A stretch of 5,445 nucleotides of DNA. It comes from an uncultured Actinomycetes bacterium (GTDB taxonomy: Bacteria > Actinomycetota > Actinomycetes > Nanopelagicales > Nanopelagicaceae). Each line of letters starts with the position of its first letter. Position 1 is the first letter of the stretch. The stretch covers positions 1 through 5,445 of the forward strand of contig CAIJOE010000091.1 of NCBI GenBank assembly GCA_903822245.1. The letters are read 5' to 3'. Both the position numbers and the translations under genes were made by a program. Below, piece by piece: positions 1 to 4,766 of this stretch. The notes beneath the pieces were generated by a model. The model worked only from the letters and a program-made list of their open reading frames with translations. It was not told where the DNA came from and searched no databases.

Positions 1-199
1 TAGCTTTACGCAATTCTGCTGTTCCAGTGGTTACTGGGTAACCAGGAGAATTACTTGAATCAACTAGTGCGCTCTGAATAAATTCCGGAGTCGAATCTAC
101 TGGTGTTCCAATAGAGAGATCGATTATTCCTTTGGCATGAGATTTAGCGCGGGTTCCATATGGAGCCAACTTGTCCCAAGGAAAATCTGGAAGCTTCAG
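1..199 (-). CDS. dapC: Succinyldiaminopimelate transaminase DapC, N-terminal 66 codons (runs off left edge), probable CTG start
   Basis: Reading the minus strand from 199 gives an N-terminus beginning (M)KLPDFPWDKLAPYGTRA, then DLSIGTPVD at about residues 29-37 and a segment with SPGYPVTTGT at about 51-60. These match the conserved start of actinobacterial DapC, a PLP-dependent fold-type I aminotransferase that makes N-succinyl-LL-2,6-diaminopimelate in the cytoplasm for lysine and peptidoglycan. The catalytic lysine and the rest of the protein lie outside the window. The gene follows fdxA after a 10-nt gap, the usual actinobacterial fdxA-dapC order, so the two are probably co-transcribed. 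The start is odd: an in-frame TAG at 208-206 closes the frame, and no ATG, GTG or TTG occurs before the conserved LPDFPWD. The first possible start is CTG at 199-197. The next is TTG at 169-167, which would cut ten residues of the conserved N-terminus. No strong Shine-Dalgarno is visible, so coupling to fdxA translation is likely. Confidence 0.9.
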   Translation of the reverse strand, partial: MKLPDFPWDKLAPYGTRAKSHAKGIIDLSIGTPVDSTPEFIQSALVDSSNSPGYPVTTGTAELRKA

Positions 200-209
200 T
201 TGGTGCTAC

Positions 210-527
210 TTATGACTTGGCAGGAAGTTCTTTTACCGTTGCGTGATCAGAACCGGTTGGGCCAACTTTGCTAGCGCCACCAGGTGAACCGATCTCAACG
301 AAGAACTCGCCATTAATTCCACCGAATTCTTTCCATTGTGATGGAACATCATCTTCATAGTAAATAGCTTCTACTGGGCAAACTGGTTCACAGGCGCCAC
401 AGTCAACGCACTCATCAGGTTGGATATAGAGCATTCGAGAACCCTCATAGATGCAATCAACTGGACACTCTTCGATGCAAGACTTATCTTTAACATCGAC
501 ACAAGGTTCGGCAATTATGTAGGTCAC
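210..527 (-). CDS. fdxA: 7Fe ferredoxin ([3Fe-4S][4Fe-4S]), FdxA/FdxC type, 105 aa
   Basis: This is a small cytoplasmic electron carrier with one [3Fe-4S] and one [4Fe-4S] cluster. The cysteine pattern fits the Azotobacter FdI/actinobacterial 7Fe family with a one-residue offset. C9, C17 and C50 are the expected 3Fe ligands; C21, C40, C43 and C46 are the 4Fe ligands; C25 corresponds to the free cysteine. The C-terminal half (VPSQWKEF, then EFFVEIGSPGGASKVG) is the typical extension of the actinobacterial family, and 105 aa is close to the usual length of about 106. I chose the GTG at 527-525 because the protein then begins (M)TYIIAEPC, as in the family, and an AAAGGA ribosome site lies just upstream. 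The frame stays open to a GTG at 605, but those 26 extra codons show no family resemblance and would overlap the divergent gene. The physiological redox partner cannot be read from this locus. It is likely co-transcribed with dapC. Confidence 0.95.
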   Translation of the reverse strand: MTYIIAEPCVDVKDKSCIEECPVDCIYEGSRMLYIQPDECVDCGACEPVCPVEAIYYEDDVPSQWKEFGGINGEFFVEIGSPGGASKVGPTGSDHATVKELPAKS

Positions 528-594
528 GACTTTCCTTTCGCTAAATCGCCAACTGTAAGTGGCACTTTCCTTCAATATGGGAATAATAGTGCCT
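528..594. promoter_or_regulatory. Divergent promoter gap between fdxA and the SH3-like gene/cysS pair
   Basis: These 67 bp must hold the start signals for both directions. On the minus strand, TACAGT (552-557) fits the actinobacterial -10 pattern TAnnnT and would give a leader of roughly 18 nt containing the fdxA ribosome site. On the plus strand, AATAAT (582-587) is one mismatch from TATAAT and sits 7 nt before the ATG at 595, which predicts a leaderless or nearly leaderless mRNA. Neither has a convincing -35. A small dyad, AAGTG-G-CACTT (557-567), overlaps the minus-strand -10, and GGCACT (561-566) recurs inverted as AGTGCC (588-593) next to the plus-strand -10. The gap itself is clear; the exact hexamers are tentative. 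Confidence 0.45.
533..538 (-). promoter_or_regulatory. Ribosome binding site of fdxA
   Basis: AAAGGA on the minus strand lies 5 nt before the GTG at 527. It favours this start over the upstream in-frame GTG at 605, which would lengthen the ferredoxin by 26 unrelated residues. Confidence 0.7.
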
Positions 595-813
595 ATGTCC
601 ACCACTCGCCCACAGGAAAGCGATATTGGAAAGCGGGTTTCAATCCGAGTTCAAGATCCTGAGGGAGGATTCCGCGACTTCTTGGGGATTCTTGTGACTT
701 TGACAACTGTAGAAAAGAAGGATGGATCAGTCCATCAGTTTGATCCAGCCAAAATTGCAGTCTGGAAAGTTGTTCCAAACCAGACCACAATGCGAATTAA
801 GAGAGAATCATGA
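595..813 (+). CDS. Small SH3-like domain protein (72 aa), resembling the N-terminal domain of Rv0428c-type GNAT acetyltransferases
   Basis: The core, residues 11-30 (IGKRVSIRVQDPEGGFRDFL), continues with GILVTLTTVEKKDGSVHQFD and PAKIAVWKVV. This reads as a small all-beta barrel and resembles, from memory, the SH3-like domain preceding the acetyltransferase domain of actinobacterial Rv0428c-like GNAT proteins: a G-[RK]-RV-x-V-R start, a GG-x-x-D-x-x-G middle and a final V-x-x-x-K-x-V strand. No acetyltransferase domain follows, because the next gene is cysS, so the domain stands alone here. Its TGA overlaps the cysS ATG as ATGA, so translation is probably coupled. The tail is basic (MRIKR). 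The ATG at 595 is preferred; GTG at 559 and ATG at 577 are in frame but add hydrophobic residues without family resemblance and overlap the promoter. Function is unknown. Likely alternatives are a remnant of a GNAT gene or a small regulator or binding partner. Confidence 0.75.
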   Translation: MSTTRPQESDIGKRVSIRVQDPEGGFRDFLGILVTLTTVEKKDGSVHQFDPAKIAVWKVVPNQTTMRIKRES

Positions 814-2207
814 GTGGCGTAAAAACTGGGCTACAGCTTTATGACACCAAAAATAAAGAAACGAAAGCAGTTTTTATAAGCAATGGGGCTGAGGTAAGAA
901 TTTACTGCTGTGGCCCAACTGTCTACCGCGATGCGCATGTAGGCAACCTTCGAACTTTCTTACTCGCAGATTTAGTGACTAGAACTCTCAATTTTTCTGG
1001 ATATAGAACCAAGTTGATTCAAAACATTACAGATGTCGGGCATATGAATGAAGATGTGCCTGATGAAGACAAGATGTTGGCTCAATCCAGCAAAGAAAAT
1101 CGTGACCCTTTTGAAATCGCTCGTGACTATGAACGCAAATTTCATCAAGACTTAGCCCTGTTGGGCGTTAAACCAGCAGATGGCTACCCGCGGGCAAGTG
1201 AAACTATCGATTTAATGATTGCGCTAATTTCAAAATTAATCGAAAATGGCAATGCTTATGTTGGAACTGATGCTTCGGTTTATTTCTCCGCGCAAACATT
1301 TGAAAGTTATGGTGCAATTTCAGGAAATAGATTGGATGCCCTAAAACCTGGACACAGATTTGAATACACAGATGATGGTGCAAAAAGATTTCATGCTGAC
1401 TGGGCGCTTTGGAAAAACGCTGGAAGTAGAACCCAGATGGTCTGGGAATCGCCTTGGGGCGCCGGATTTCCCGGATGGCACATTGAATGTTCAGCTATGT
1501 CTCTAAAACTCCTTAGTGGCCATGTGGATCTTCATATTGGAGGTATTGACCTTCGCTTCCCACATCATGAAAATGAACGGGCACAATCCAACGCAGCCGA
1601 TGGATCTGAGGTTGTAGATCTCTGGCTACACGGTGAACACCTACTTTTTGAAGGTCGCAAGATGTCTAAAAGTGCTGGCAATGTTGTATTGCTTAAAGAT
1701 TTAATTGCCAAAGGTATTGATCCCCTAGCACTGCGACTTTGTTTTCTAGAGAACAGGTATCGCAGTCAAATGGACCTTACTTGGGATTCTATTAAAACTG
1801 CAGATGGCACTTTGGCAAAATGGCGCGAACGATTTAGCGATAAAAGTGGTGAAATAGATCTGGAGCAAGTAGCGACTAACGTGGCACAAATGGCTCTGGA
1901 TATTAACTTGGACTTAGACACGCCTCGCGCTCTTCAAAAACTTCGGAAGGTAGAAAAAGATTCGACGTTATCGCCTGCTACCAAGCACGCTATCGCATTA
2001 AAGATTGACGAAATTATTGGACTTGAGCTAACTAAAGTCATGAGCAAAAAGGCCGTAGATTCAAATATACAAGAATTACTTCTTGCTAGGGCTAATGCTC
2101 GGACAAATAAGGACTTTAAATTGAGTGATGAGTTGAGAGATAAATTGCAATCTGCGGGAATCGAAGTTAAAGATACGCCAAGTGGTCAAGAATGGAATTG
2201 GCTTTAG
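810..2207 (+). CDS. cysS: Cysteinyl-tRNA synthetase (465 aa), variant with an NITDVGHM motif
   Basis: This class I aminoacyl-tRNA synthetase activates cysteine with ATP and attaches it to tRNA-Cys in the cytoplasm. The order of elements is complete. CCGPTVY (33-39) carries the zinc-ligand cysteine C34, and the HIGH-type motif is HVGN (43-46). PGWHIECSAM gives C227, and FPHHENE gives H252 and E256, the other expected zinc ligands that select cysteine. KMSKS is at 284-288. A helical region follows, and the C-terminus ends in GIEVKDTPSGQEW, typical of full-length CysRS. That C-terminal part separates it from MshC, the mycothiol ligase paralogue, which is shorter and lacks it. One oddity is NITDVGHM (72-79) where canonical enzymes have NITDVDDK. 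It is the second gene of a pair with the SH3-like gene (ATGA overlap), with a GAGAGA ribosome site inside the upstream gene. Its stop overlaps the convergent gene's stop. Confidence 0.95.
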   Translation: MSGVKTGLQLYDTKNKETKAVFISNGAEVRIYCCGPTVYRDAHVGNLRTFLLADLVTRTLNFSGYRTKLIQNITDVGHMNEDVPDEDKMLAQSSKENRDPFEIARDYERKFHQDLALLGVKPADGYPRASETIDLMIALISKLIENGNAYVGTDASVYFSAQTFESYGAISGNRLDALKPGHRFEYTDDGAKRFHADWALWKNAGSRTQMVWESPWGAGFPGWHIECSAMSLKLLSGHVDLHIGGIDLRFPHHENERAQSNAADGSEVVDLWLHGEHLLFEGRKMSKSAGNVVLLKDLIAKGIDPLALRLCFLENRYRSQMDLTWDSIKTADGTLAKWRERFSDKSGEIDLEQVATNVAQMALDINLDLDTPRALQKLRKVEKDSTLSPATKHAIALKIDEIIGLELTKVMSKKAVDSNIQELLLARANARTNKDFKLSDELRDKLQSAGIEVKDTPSGQEWNWL

Positions 2208-2539
2208 ATTCTCTTCATAACTGTTATCACAGCGATTGCCATTGAGCCCAACAAGAAGATAGTTCCAAGTGAATCTCCCATTACTAAAATCTCATTTCCT
2301 GCCCCCGGAGTGCCTGCGCGCAAAACAATGCCAAACCAGGCAATTGCCCCGATCAACTTAAAACGTTTAGCGCCAAATACTCTTCCGAGAAACCAAATTC
2401 CGATGGCCTCTGAGAAAAAAGTTAGAACTAAACCAACTGGAACAAGCGTGTTATGAAGTAGAACGGCGCATAGTCCAAGAACTAACCCCGAAAGGGCAGC
2501 CCACAAATACTTAAGCAAAGAAGTCAATCTCTCTTCCAT
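2204..2539 (-). CDS. Small integral membrane protein downstream of mshB (111 aa, about four TM helices)
   Basis: The product is very hydrophobic. Predicted membrane segments by eye are at about residues 11-29, 32-54, 61-74 and 91-108, with a short loop near 75-90 containing AGTPGAGNEILVMGD. No signal peptide or catalytic motif is visible. A small membrane protein commonly follows mshB in Actinobacteria: Rv1171 in Mycobacterium tuberculosis, and proteins I recall as the DUF6113 family in Streptomyces. The pre-helix loop with a conserved GD fits that group, so the assignment rests on position plus weak sequence resemblance. The ATG at 2539 overlaps the 3' end of mshB by 29 nt and has AAAGG about 8-10 nt upstream. 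In-frame TTG codons at 2527 and 2518 are weaker alternatives. The TAA overlaps the convergent cysS stop by 4 bp. Function is unknown; a link to mycothiol is suggested only by co-occurrence. Confidence 0.85.
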   Translation of the reverse strand: MEERLTSLLKYLWAALSGLVLGLCAVLLHNTLVPVGLVLTFFSEAIGIWFLGRVFGAKRFKLIGAIAWFGIVLRAGTPGAGNEILVMGDSLGTIFLLGSMAIAVITVMKRI

Positions 2540-3380
2540 TTACATCAACCTTTGAGCTTCGCTCACCTTTGACCAAGGTGTAGTACTCATTACCCCAAAC
2601 TTGATTTCCTAATTGATTTGAAAGAGCGAAAAAAGGTCCATCTAGTTCAATTTGGGTTGGGTGCGCCTTCATTGCTGCCATCTTTTGATCTATAAAAGCG
2701 GTTCCATCAATCATCGTGGTAACAACTTCATCAGGCTTCGCGAAAGGTAAATCATCGACACTTTCTGCGCCAAAAAAATCTGAACCGATTTCTTTCATCT
2801 TGGCCAGTCCTTCAGCCAAAACTGATCGGGGCATGGTGTTCCAATAAATTTTAGAAATGTCCCAAGGTTCACCTTCGCCGAATGAAGGGTCTGCAGCCAA
2901 CTCGGCTCCACGCATGGCCACACGATGTGCCTGAATATGGTCTGGATGGCCATAACCTCCAATTTCATCATAGGTAATTAATACTTGTGGCTTAATTTCA
3001 CGGATTACTTTCACAAGATAGGAAGCGGCTTCATCTAAATCTGCCTGCCAGAACACATCACTTCGTTTATTCGGTTCAGTATCCATCATCCCGCTATCGC
3101 GCCATTTCTTTTCTGGAGCACCTAAGAATCTGTAGTCAGTTACTCCAAGTGCAGCCATGGCATTTGCTAATTCAATCTCTCGATGGCTTCCGAGTTCATC
3201 TTTTTGATTACTTGCCAAGTGTGACAATTCAGGAATTAGGACTTCTCCCTCTTCCCCGCGAGTGCAGGTAATGAGAGTGACTTGTGCTCCTTCGCTAATG
3301 TATTTCGCCATCGTGCTTCCATTGTTGATGGTTTCATCATCTGGGTGAGCGTGAACTAATAATAAACGGTGCTCAGTCAT
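2511..3380 (-). CDS. mshB: Mycothiol biosynthesis deacetylase MshB (GlcNAc-Ins deacetylase), PIG-L/LmbE family, 289 aa
   Basis: MshB removes the acetyl group from 1-O-(2-acetamido-2-deoxy-glucosyl)-myo-inositol, giving the amine that MshC joins to cysteine on the way to mycothiol. It is a zinc hydrolase. AHPDDE (11-16) supplies the metal ligands H12 and D15 and the general base D14. GYGHPDH (142-148) supplies Y143, H145 (general acid) and the third zinc ligand H148. TCTRGEEGE (38-46), WRDSGM (93-98) and KAHPTQI (238-244) are typical of MshB rather than of distant LmbE proteins. Mca, the mycothiol-S-conjugate amidase, is the main alternative; the WRDSGM context and the downstream membrane gene favour MshB. 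A length of 289 aa is normal. GGAG (3388-3385) sits 4 nt before the ATG. The gene begins 23 nt after moeZ and overlaps the membrane protein gene by 29 nt, so all three are probably one transcription unit. Confidence 0.93.
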   Translation of the reverse strand: MTEHRLLLVHAHPDDETINNGSTMAKYISEGAQVTLITCTRGEEGEVLIPELSHLASNQKDELGSHREIELANAMAALGVTDYRFLGAPEKKWRDSGMMDTEPNKRSDVFWQADLDEAASYLVKVIREIKPQVLITYDEIGGYGHPDHIQAHRVAMRGAELAADPSFGEGEPWDISKIYWNTMPRSVLAEGLAKMKEIGSDFFGAESVDDLPFAKPDEVVTTMIDGTAFIDQKMAAMKAHPTQIELDGPFFALSNQLGNQVWGNEYYTLVKGERSSKVDVNGREIDFFA

Positions 3381-3403
3381 AATTCTCCAATAGGTAATTT
3401 AGT

Positions 3404-4591
3404 TTAGTAGATGGCAAGTGACGGGTCGATCTGCTTTGCCCAAGCGATAACACCACCGGAAACATGTGTTGCATCAGAAAATCCTGCTTGCTTTAATACC
3501 GCAAGGCATTCAGCAGAACGAACGCCAGATTTGCAGTGCAAAATGATAGGAATATCCTGTGGCAATTTTTCAAGGGCAGAGCCATTAAGAAATTCTTGCT
3601 TTGGAATCAAAGTTGAGCCTGGAATTTTCACGATTTCATATTCTCCAGGTTCGCGAACATCAATCAACATGAACTTTTCCTTCTTATCCATCTTCTCTTT
3701 CAATTCCGTAACGGAAATCGTTGAGCCAGCTGATGCCTGTGCCGCGCCATCTGAAAGCATTCCACAGAATGATTCATAATCGGGCAATAACTCAGTTTGA
3801 GAAGGATTGGCAGAACAGATAGGACATTTTGGATCTTTGCGAATTTTTACTTTTCGATAACTAAGTTCAAGAGCATCATAAACAATCAATTCTCCAATAA
3901 GTGACTCACCAATTCCAGCAATTAACTTTATTGCTTCAGTGGTTTGTATAGACCCTATTGAGGCACAGAGAACTCCAAGGACACCGCCTTCGGCGCAACT
4001 TGGAACCATTCCGGGTGGTGGTGGCTCTGGATAAAGGCATCGGTAGCAAGGTCCATGCTCGGCCCAGAACACACTTGCTTGACCATCGAATCTATAGATT
4101 GAACCCCATACATAAGGCTTCTTAAGTAAAACTGCAGCATCATTAACTAAATATCGTGTTGCAAAATTATCTGTGCCATCTACAATCAAGTCATATTGGG
4201 AAAATATTTCCATAACATTATCTACATCTAGTCGAACATTATGAATCTTAACTTTCACATACGGATTAATTTCAGCTATTGAGTCTTTTGCACTTTCGGC
4301 CTTACTTCTGCCGATATCAGATTGACCATGAATTATTTGACGTTGTAAATTGGATTCATCAACAGTGTCGAATTCAACTATTCCAAGAGTTCCAACACCT
4401 GCTGCAGCTAAATACATCAATGCTGGTGAGCCAAGTCCACCGGCACCTACACATAGAACTTTTGCGTTCATCAAGCGGCGTTGACCCAACATTCCTACAT
4501 CAGGGATAATCAAATGGCGGCTATACCGACGGACTTCATCGACGGTTAACTCTGGTCCTGGTTCTACAAGTGGCTTTAACGTGGCCGACAC
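3404..4591 (-). CDS. moeZ: Adenylyltransferase/sulfurtransferase MoeZ (ThiF/MoeB E1-like domain fused to rhodanese), 395 aa
   Basis: MoeZ adenylates the C-terminal glycine of ubiquitin-like sulfur carriers (MoaD, and CysO in mycobacteria) and converts it to a thiocarboxylate, using persulfide sulfur on its rhodanese domain. These feed molybdopterin and cysteine synthesis. The E1-like domain covers about 15-275: the nucleotide loop GAGGLG (49-54), NLQRQ (81-85), DGTDNFATR (138-146), and PSCAEGG with C199 matching the E1-side cysteine. CxxC pairs at C182/C185 and C256/C259 look like a structural zinc site. The rhodanese domain covers about 293-395, with active loop CKSGVR starting at C353 and the usual ending GGVIAWAKQ. 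Length and the N-terminus (M)SATLKPLVEP match mycobacterial MoeZ, supporting the GTG start at 4591. The ATG at 4601 is out of frame. The gene is first of a likely moeZ-mshB-membrane protein unit and divergent from the TetR gene, whose product may regulate it. Confidence 0.95.
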   Translation of the reverse strand: MSATLKPLVEPGPELTVDEVRRYSRHLIIPDVGMLGQRRLMNAKVLCVGAGGLGSPALMYLAAAGVGTLGIVEFDTVDESNLQRQIIHGQSDIGRSKAESAKDSIAEINPYVKVKIHNVRLDVDNVMEIFSQYDLIVDGTDNFATRYLVNDAAVLLKKPYVWGSIYRFDGQASVFWAEHGPCYRCLYPEPPPPGMVPSCAEGGVLGVLCASIGSIQTTEAIKLIAGIGESLIGELIVYDALELSYRKVKIRKDPKCPICSANPSQTELLPDYESFCGMLSDGAAQASAGSTISVTELKEKMDKKEKFMLIDVREPGEYEIVKIPGSTLIPKQEFLNGSALEKLPQDIPIILHCKSGVRSAECLAVLKQAGFSDATHVSGGVIAWAKQIDPSLAIY

Positions 4592-4605
4592 TTTTGCTCA
4601 TCTCT

Positions 4606-4611
4606 AAACTA
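4606..4611 (-). promoter_or_regulatory. Candidate -10 element of moeZ
   Basis: TAGTTT on the minus strand fits TAnnnT. A start 6-7 nt downstream would leave a leader of about 8 nt before the GTG at 4591, too short for a normal Shine-Dalgarno, and none is obvious. No recognisable -35 lies at 16-18 bp. Tentative. Confidence 0.35.
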
Positions 4612-4614
4612 TTA

Positions 4615-4628
4615 GTTACTTAAGTAAC
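4615..4628. promoter_or_regulatory. Perfect 14-bp palindrome, candidate TetR-family operator
   Basis: GTTACTTAAGTAAC reads identically on both strands. It lies 24 bp upstream of the moeZ start codon, immediately upstream of the candidate moeZ -10, where a bound dimer would block transcription. The divergent TetR-family gene makes it a natural operator candidate. The symmetry is seen directly; the role is inferred. Confidence 0.55.
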
Positions 4629-4672
4629 GCGCTAATTTTCTCTGATATTCCGGTCAACGCAAAATTGAGGAC

Positions 4673-4687
4673 TAAATCAACGATTTA
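4673..4687. repeat. Second dyad in the moeZ/tetR gap (6-bp arms, 3-bp spacer)
   Basis: TAAATC and GATTTA are exact inverted arms separated by AAC. The dyad lies about 58 bp, centre to centre, from the perfect palindrome and shares no obvious sequence with it. In AT-rich DNA such a dyad can arise by chance, so a regulatory role is weakly supported. Confidence 0.35.
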
Positions 4688-4700
4688 TAGAACCTTTTTT

Positions 4701-4722
4701 CGAAGTTGTTGCGAAGTAGTTG
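4701..4722 (+). repeat. Tandem 11-bp direct repeat (two copies, one mismatch)
   Basis: CGAAGTTGTTG (4701-4711) is followed directly by CGAAGTAGTTG (4712-4722). The period of 11 bp is about one helical turn, so a protein reading both copies would sit on one face of the DNA. It lies upstream of the candidate TetR promoter. It could be an activator or repressor site, or a chance duplication. Confidence 0.5.
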
Positions 4723-4753
4723 CATAAAACTCGCTCATATGGCCAAAAAACCC

Positions 4754-4759
4754 TACGAT
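4754..4759 (+). promoter_or_regulatory. Candidate -10 element of the TetR gene, predicting a leaderless transcript
   Basis: TACGAT fits TAnnnT and ends 7 nt before the ATG at 4767, the spacing seen for leaderless actinobacterial mRNAs. A GGAG at 4762-4765 is only 1 nt from the ATG, too close to act as a Shine-Dalgarno, which supports leaderless initiation. No clear -35 is visible. Confidence 0.45.
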
Positions 4760-4766
4760 ACGGAGA

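Larger units (their letters stand above)
4592..4766. promoter_or_regulatory. Divergent moeZ/tetR regulatory region
   Basis: This is the longest gap in the window, 175 bp and AT-rich, between the moeZ start (minus) and the TetR start (plus). It contains a perfect 14-bp palindrome beside moeZ, a second dyad, an 11-bp tandem repeat and likely -10 elements for both genes (listed separately). A TTGACC on the minus strand (4657-4652) resembles a -35, but no good -10 lies 16-18 bp from it. TetR-family regulators commonly bind dyads in the gap shared with a divergent target, so this is the expected place for autoregulation and for control of moeZ. That is inferred; no site is proven. Confidence 0.7.

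Noticed and set aside
528..605. 26-codon N-terminal extension of fdxA from a GTG at 605
   Set aside because: The extension has no ferredoxin resemblance, would overlap the divergent SH3-like gene and its promoter, and a good ribosome site precedes the GTG at 527, which gives the family length.
420..662. Plus-strand open frame of 80 codons spanning fdxA and the SH3-like gene
   Set aside because: It is antisense to the ferredoxin cysteine motifs and out of frame with the SH3-like gene, without its own ribosome site or family resemblance.
593..790. Minus-strand open frame of 65 codons opposite the SH3-like gene
   Set aside because: The plus-strand frame shows a domain pattern and the ATGA coupling to cysS, while this frame shows neither.
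810..2207. Reading the synthetase as MshC, the mycothiol cysteine ligase, because mshB is close
   Set aside because: The protein is full CysRS length with the C-terminal region ending GIEVKDTPSGQEW, CGPTVY and FPHHENE; MshC is shorter, lacks this C-terminal part and has different surrounding motifs.
3411..3779. Plus-strand open frame of 122 codons opposite the rhodanese part of moeZ
   Set aside because: It is fully antisense to a clearly conserved coding region and resembles no family; it is a by-product of the opposite strand's codon pattern.
3955..4143. Minus-strand open frame of 62 codons within moeZ, in another frame
   Set aside because: It lies wholly inside the conserved E1-like domain, with no start signal or recognisable product.
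4279..4509. Plus-strand open frame of 76 codons opposite the moeZ N-terminal half
   Set aside because: It is antisense to the conserved nucleotide-binding region, and its composition (many H and Q) is typical of a reverse-strand shadow.
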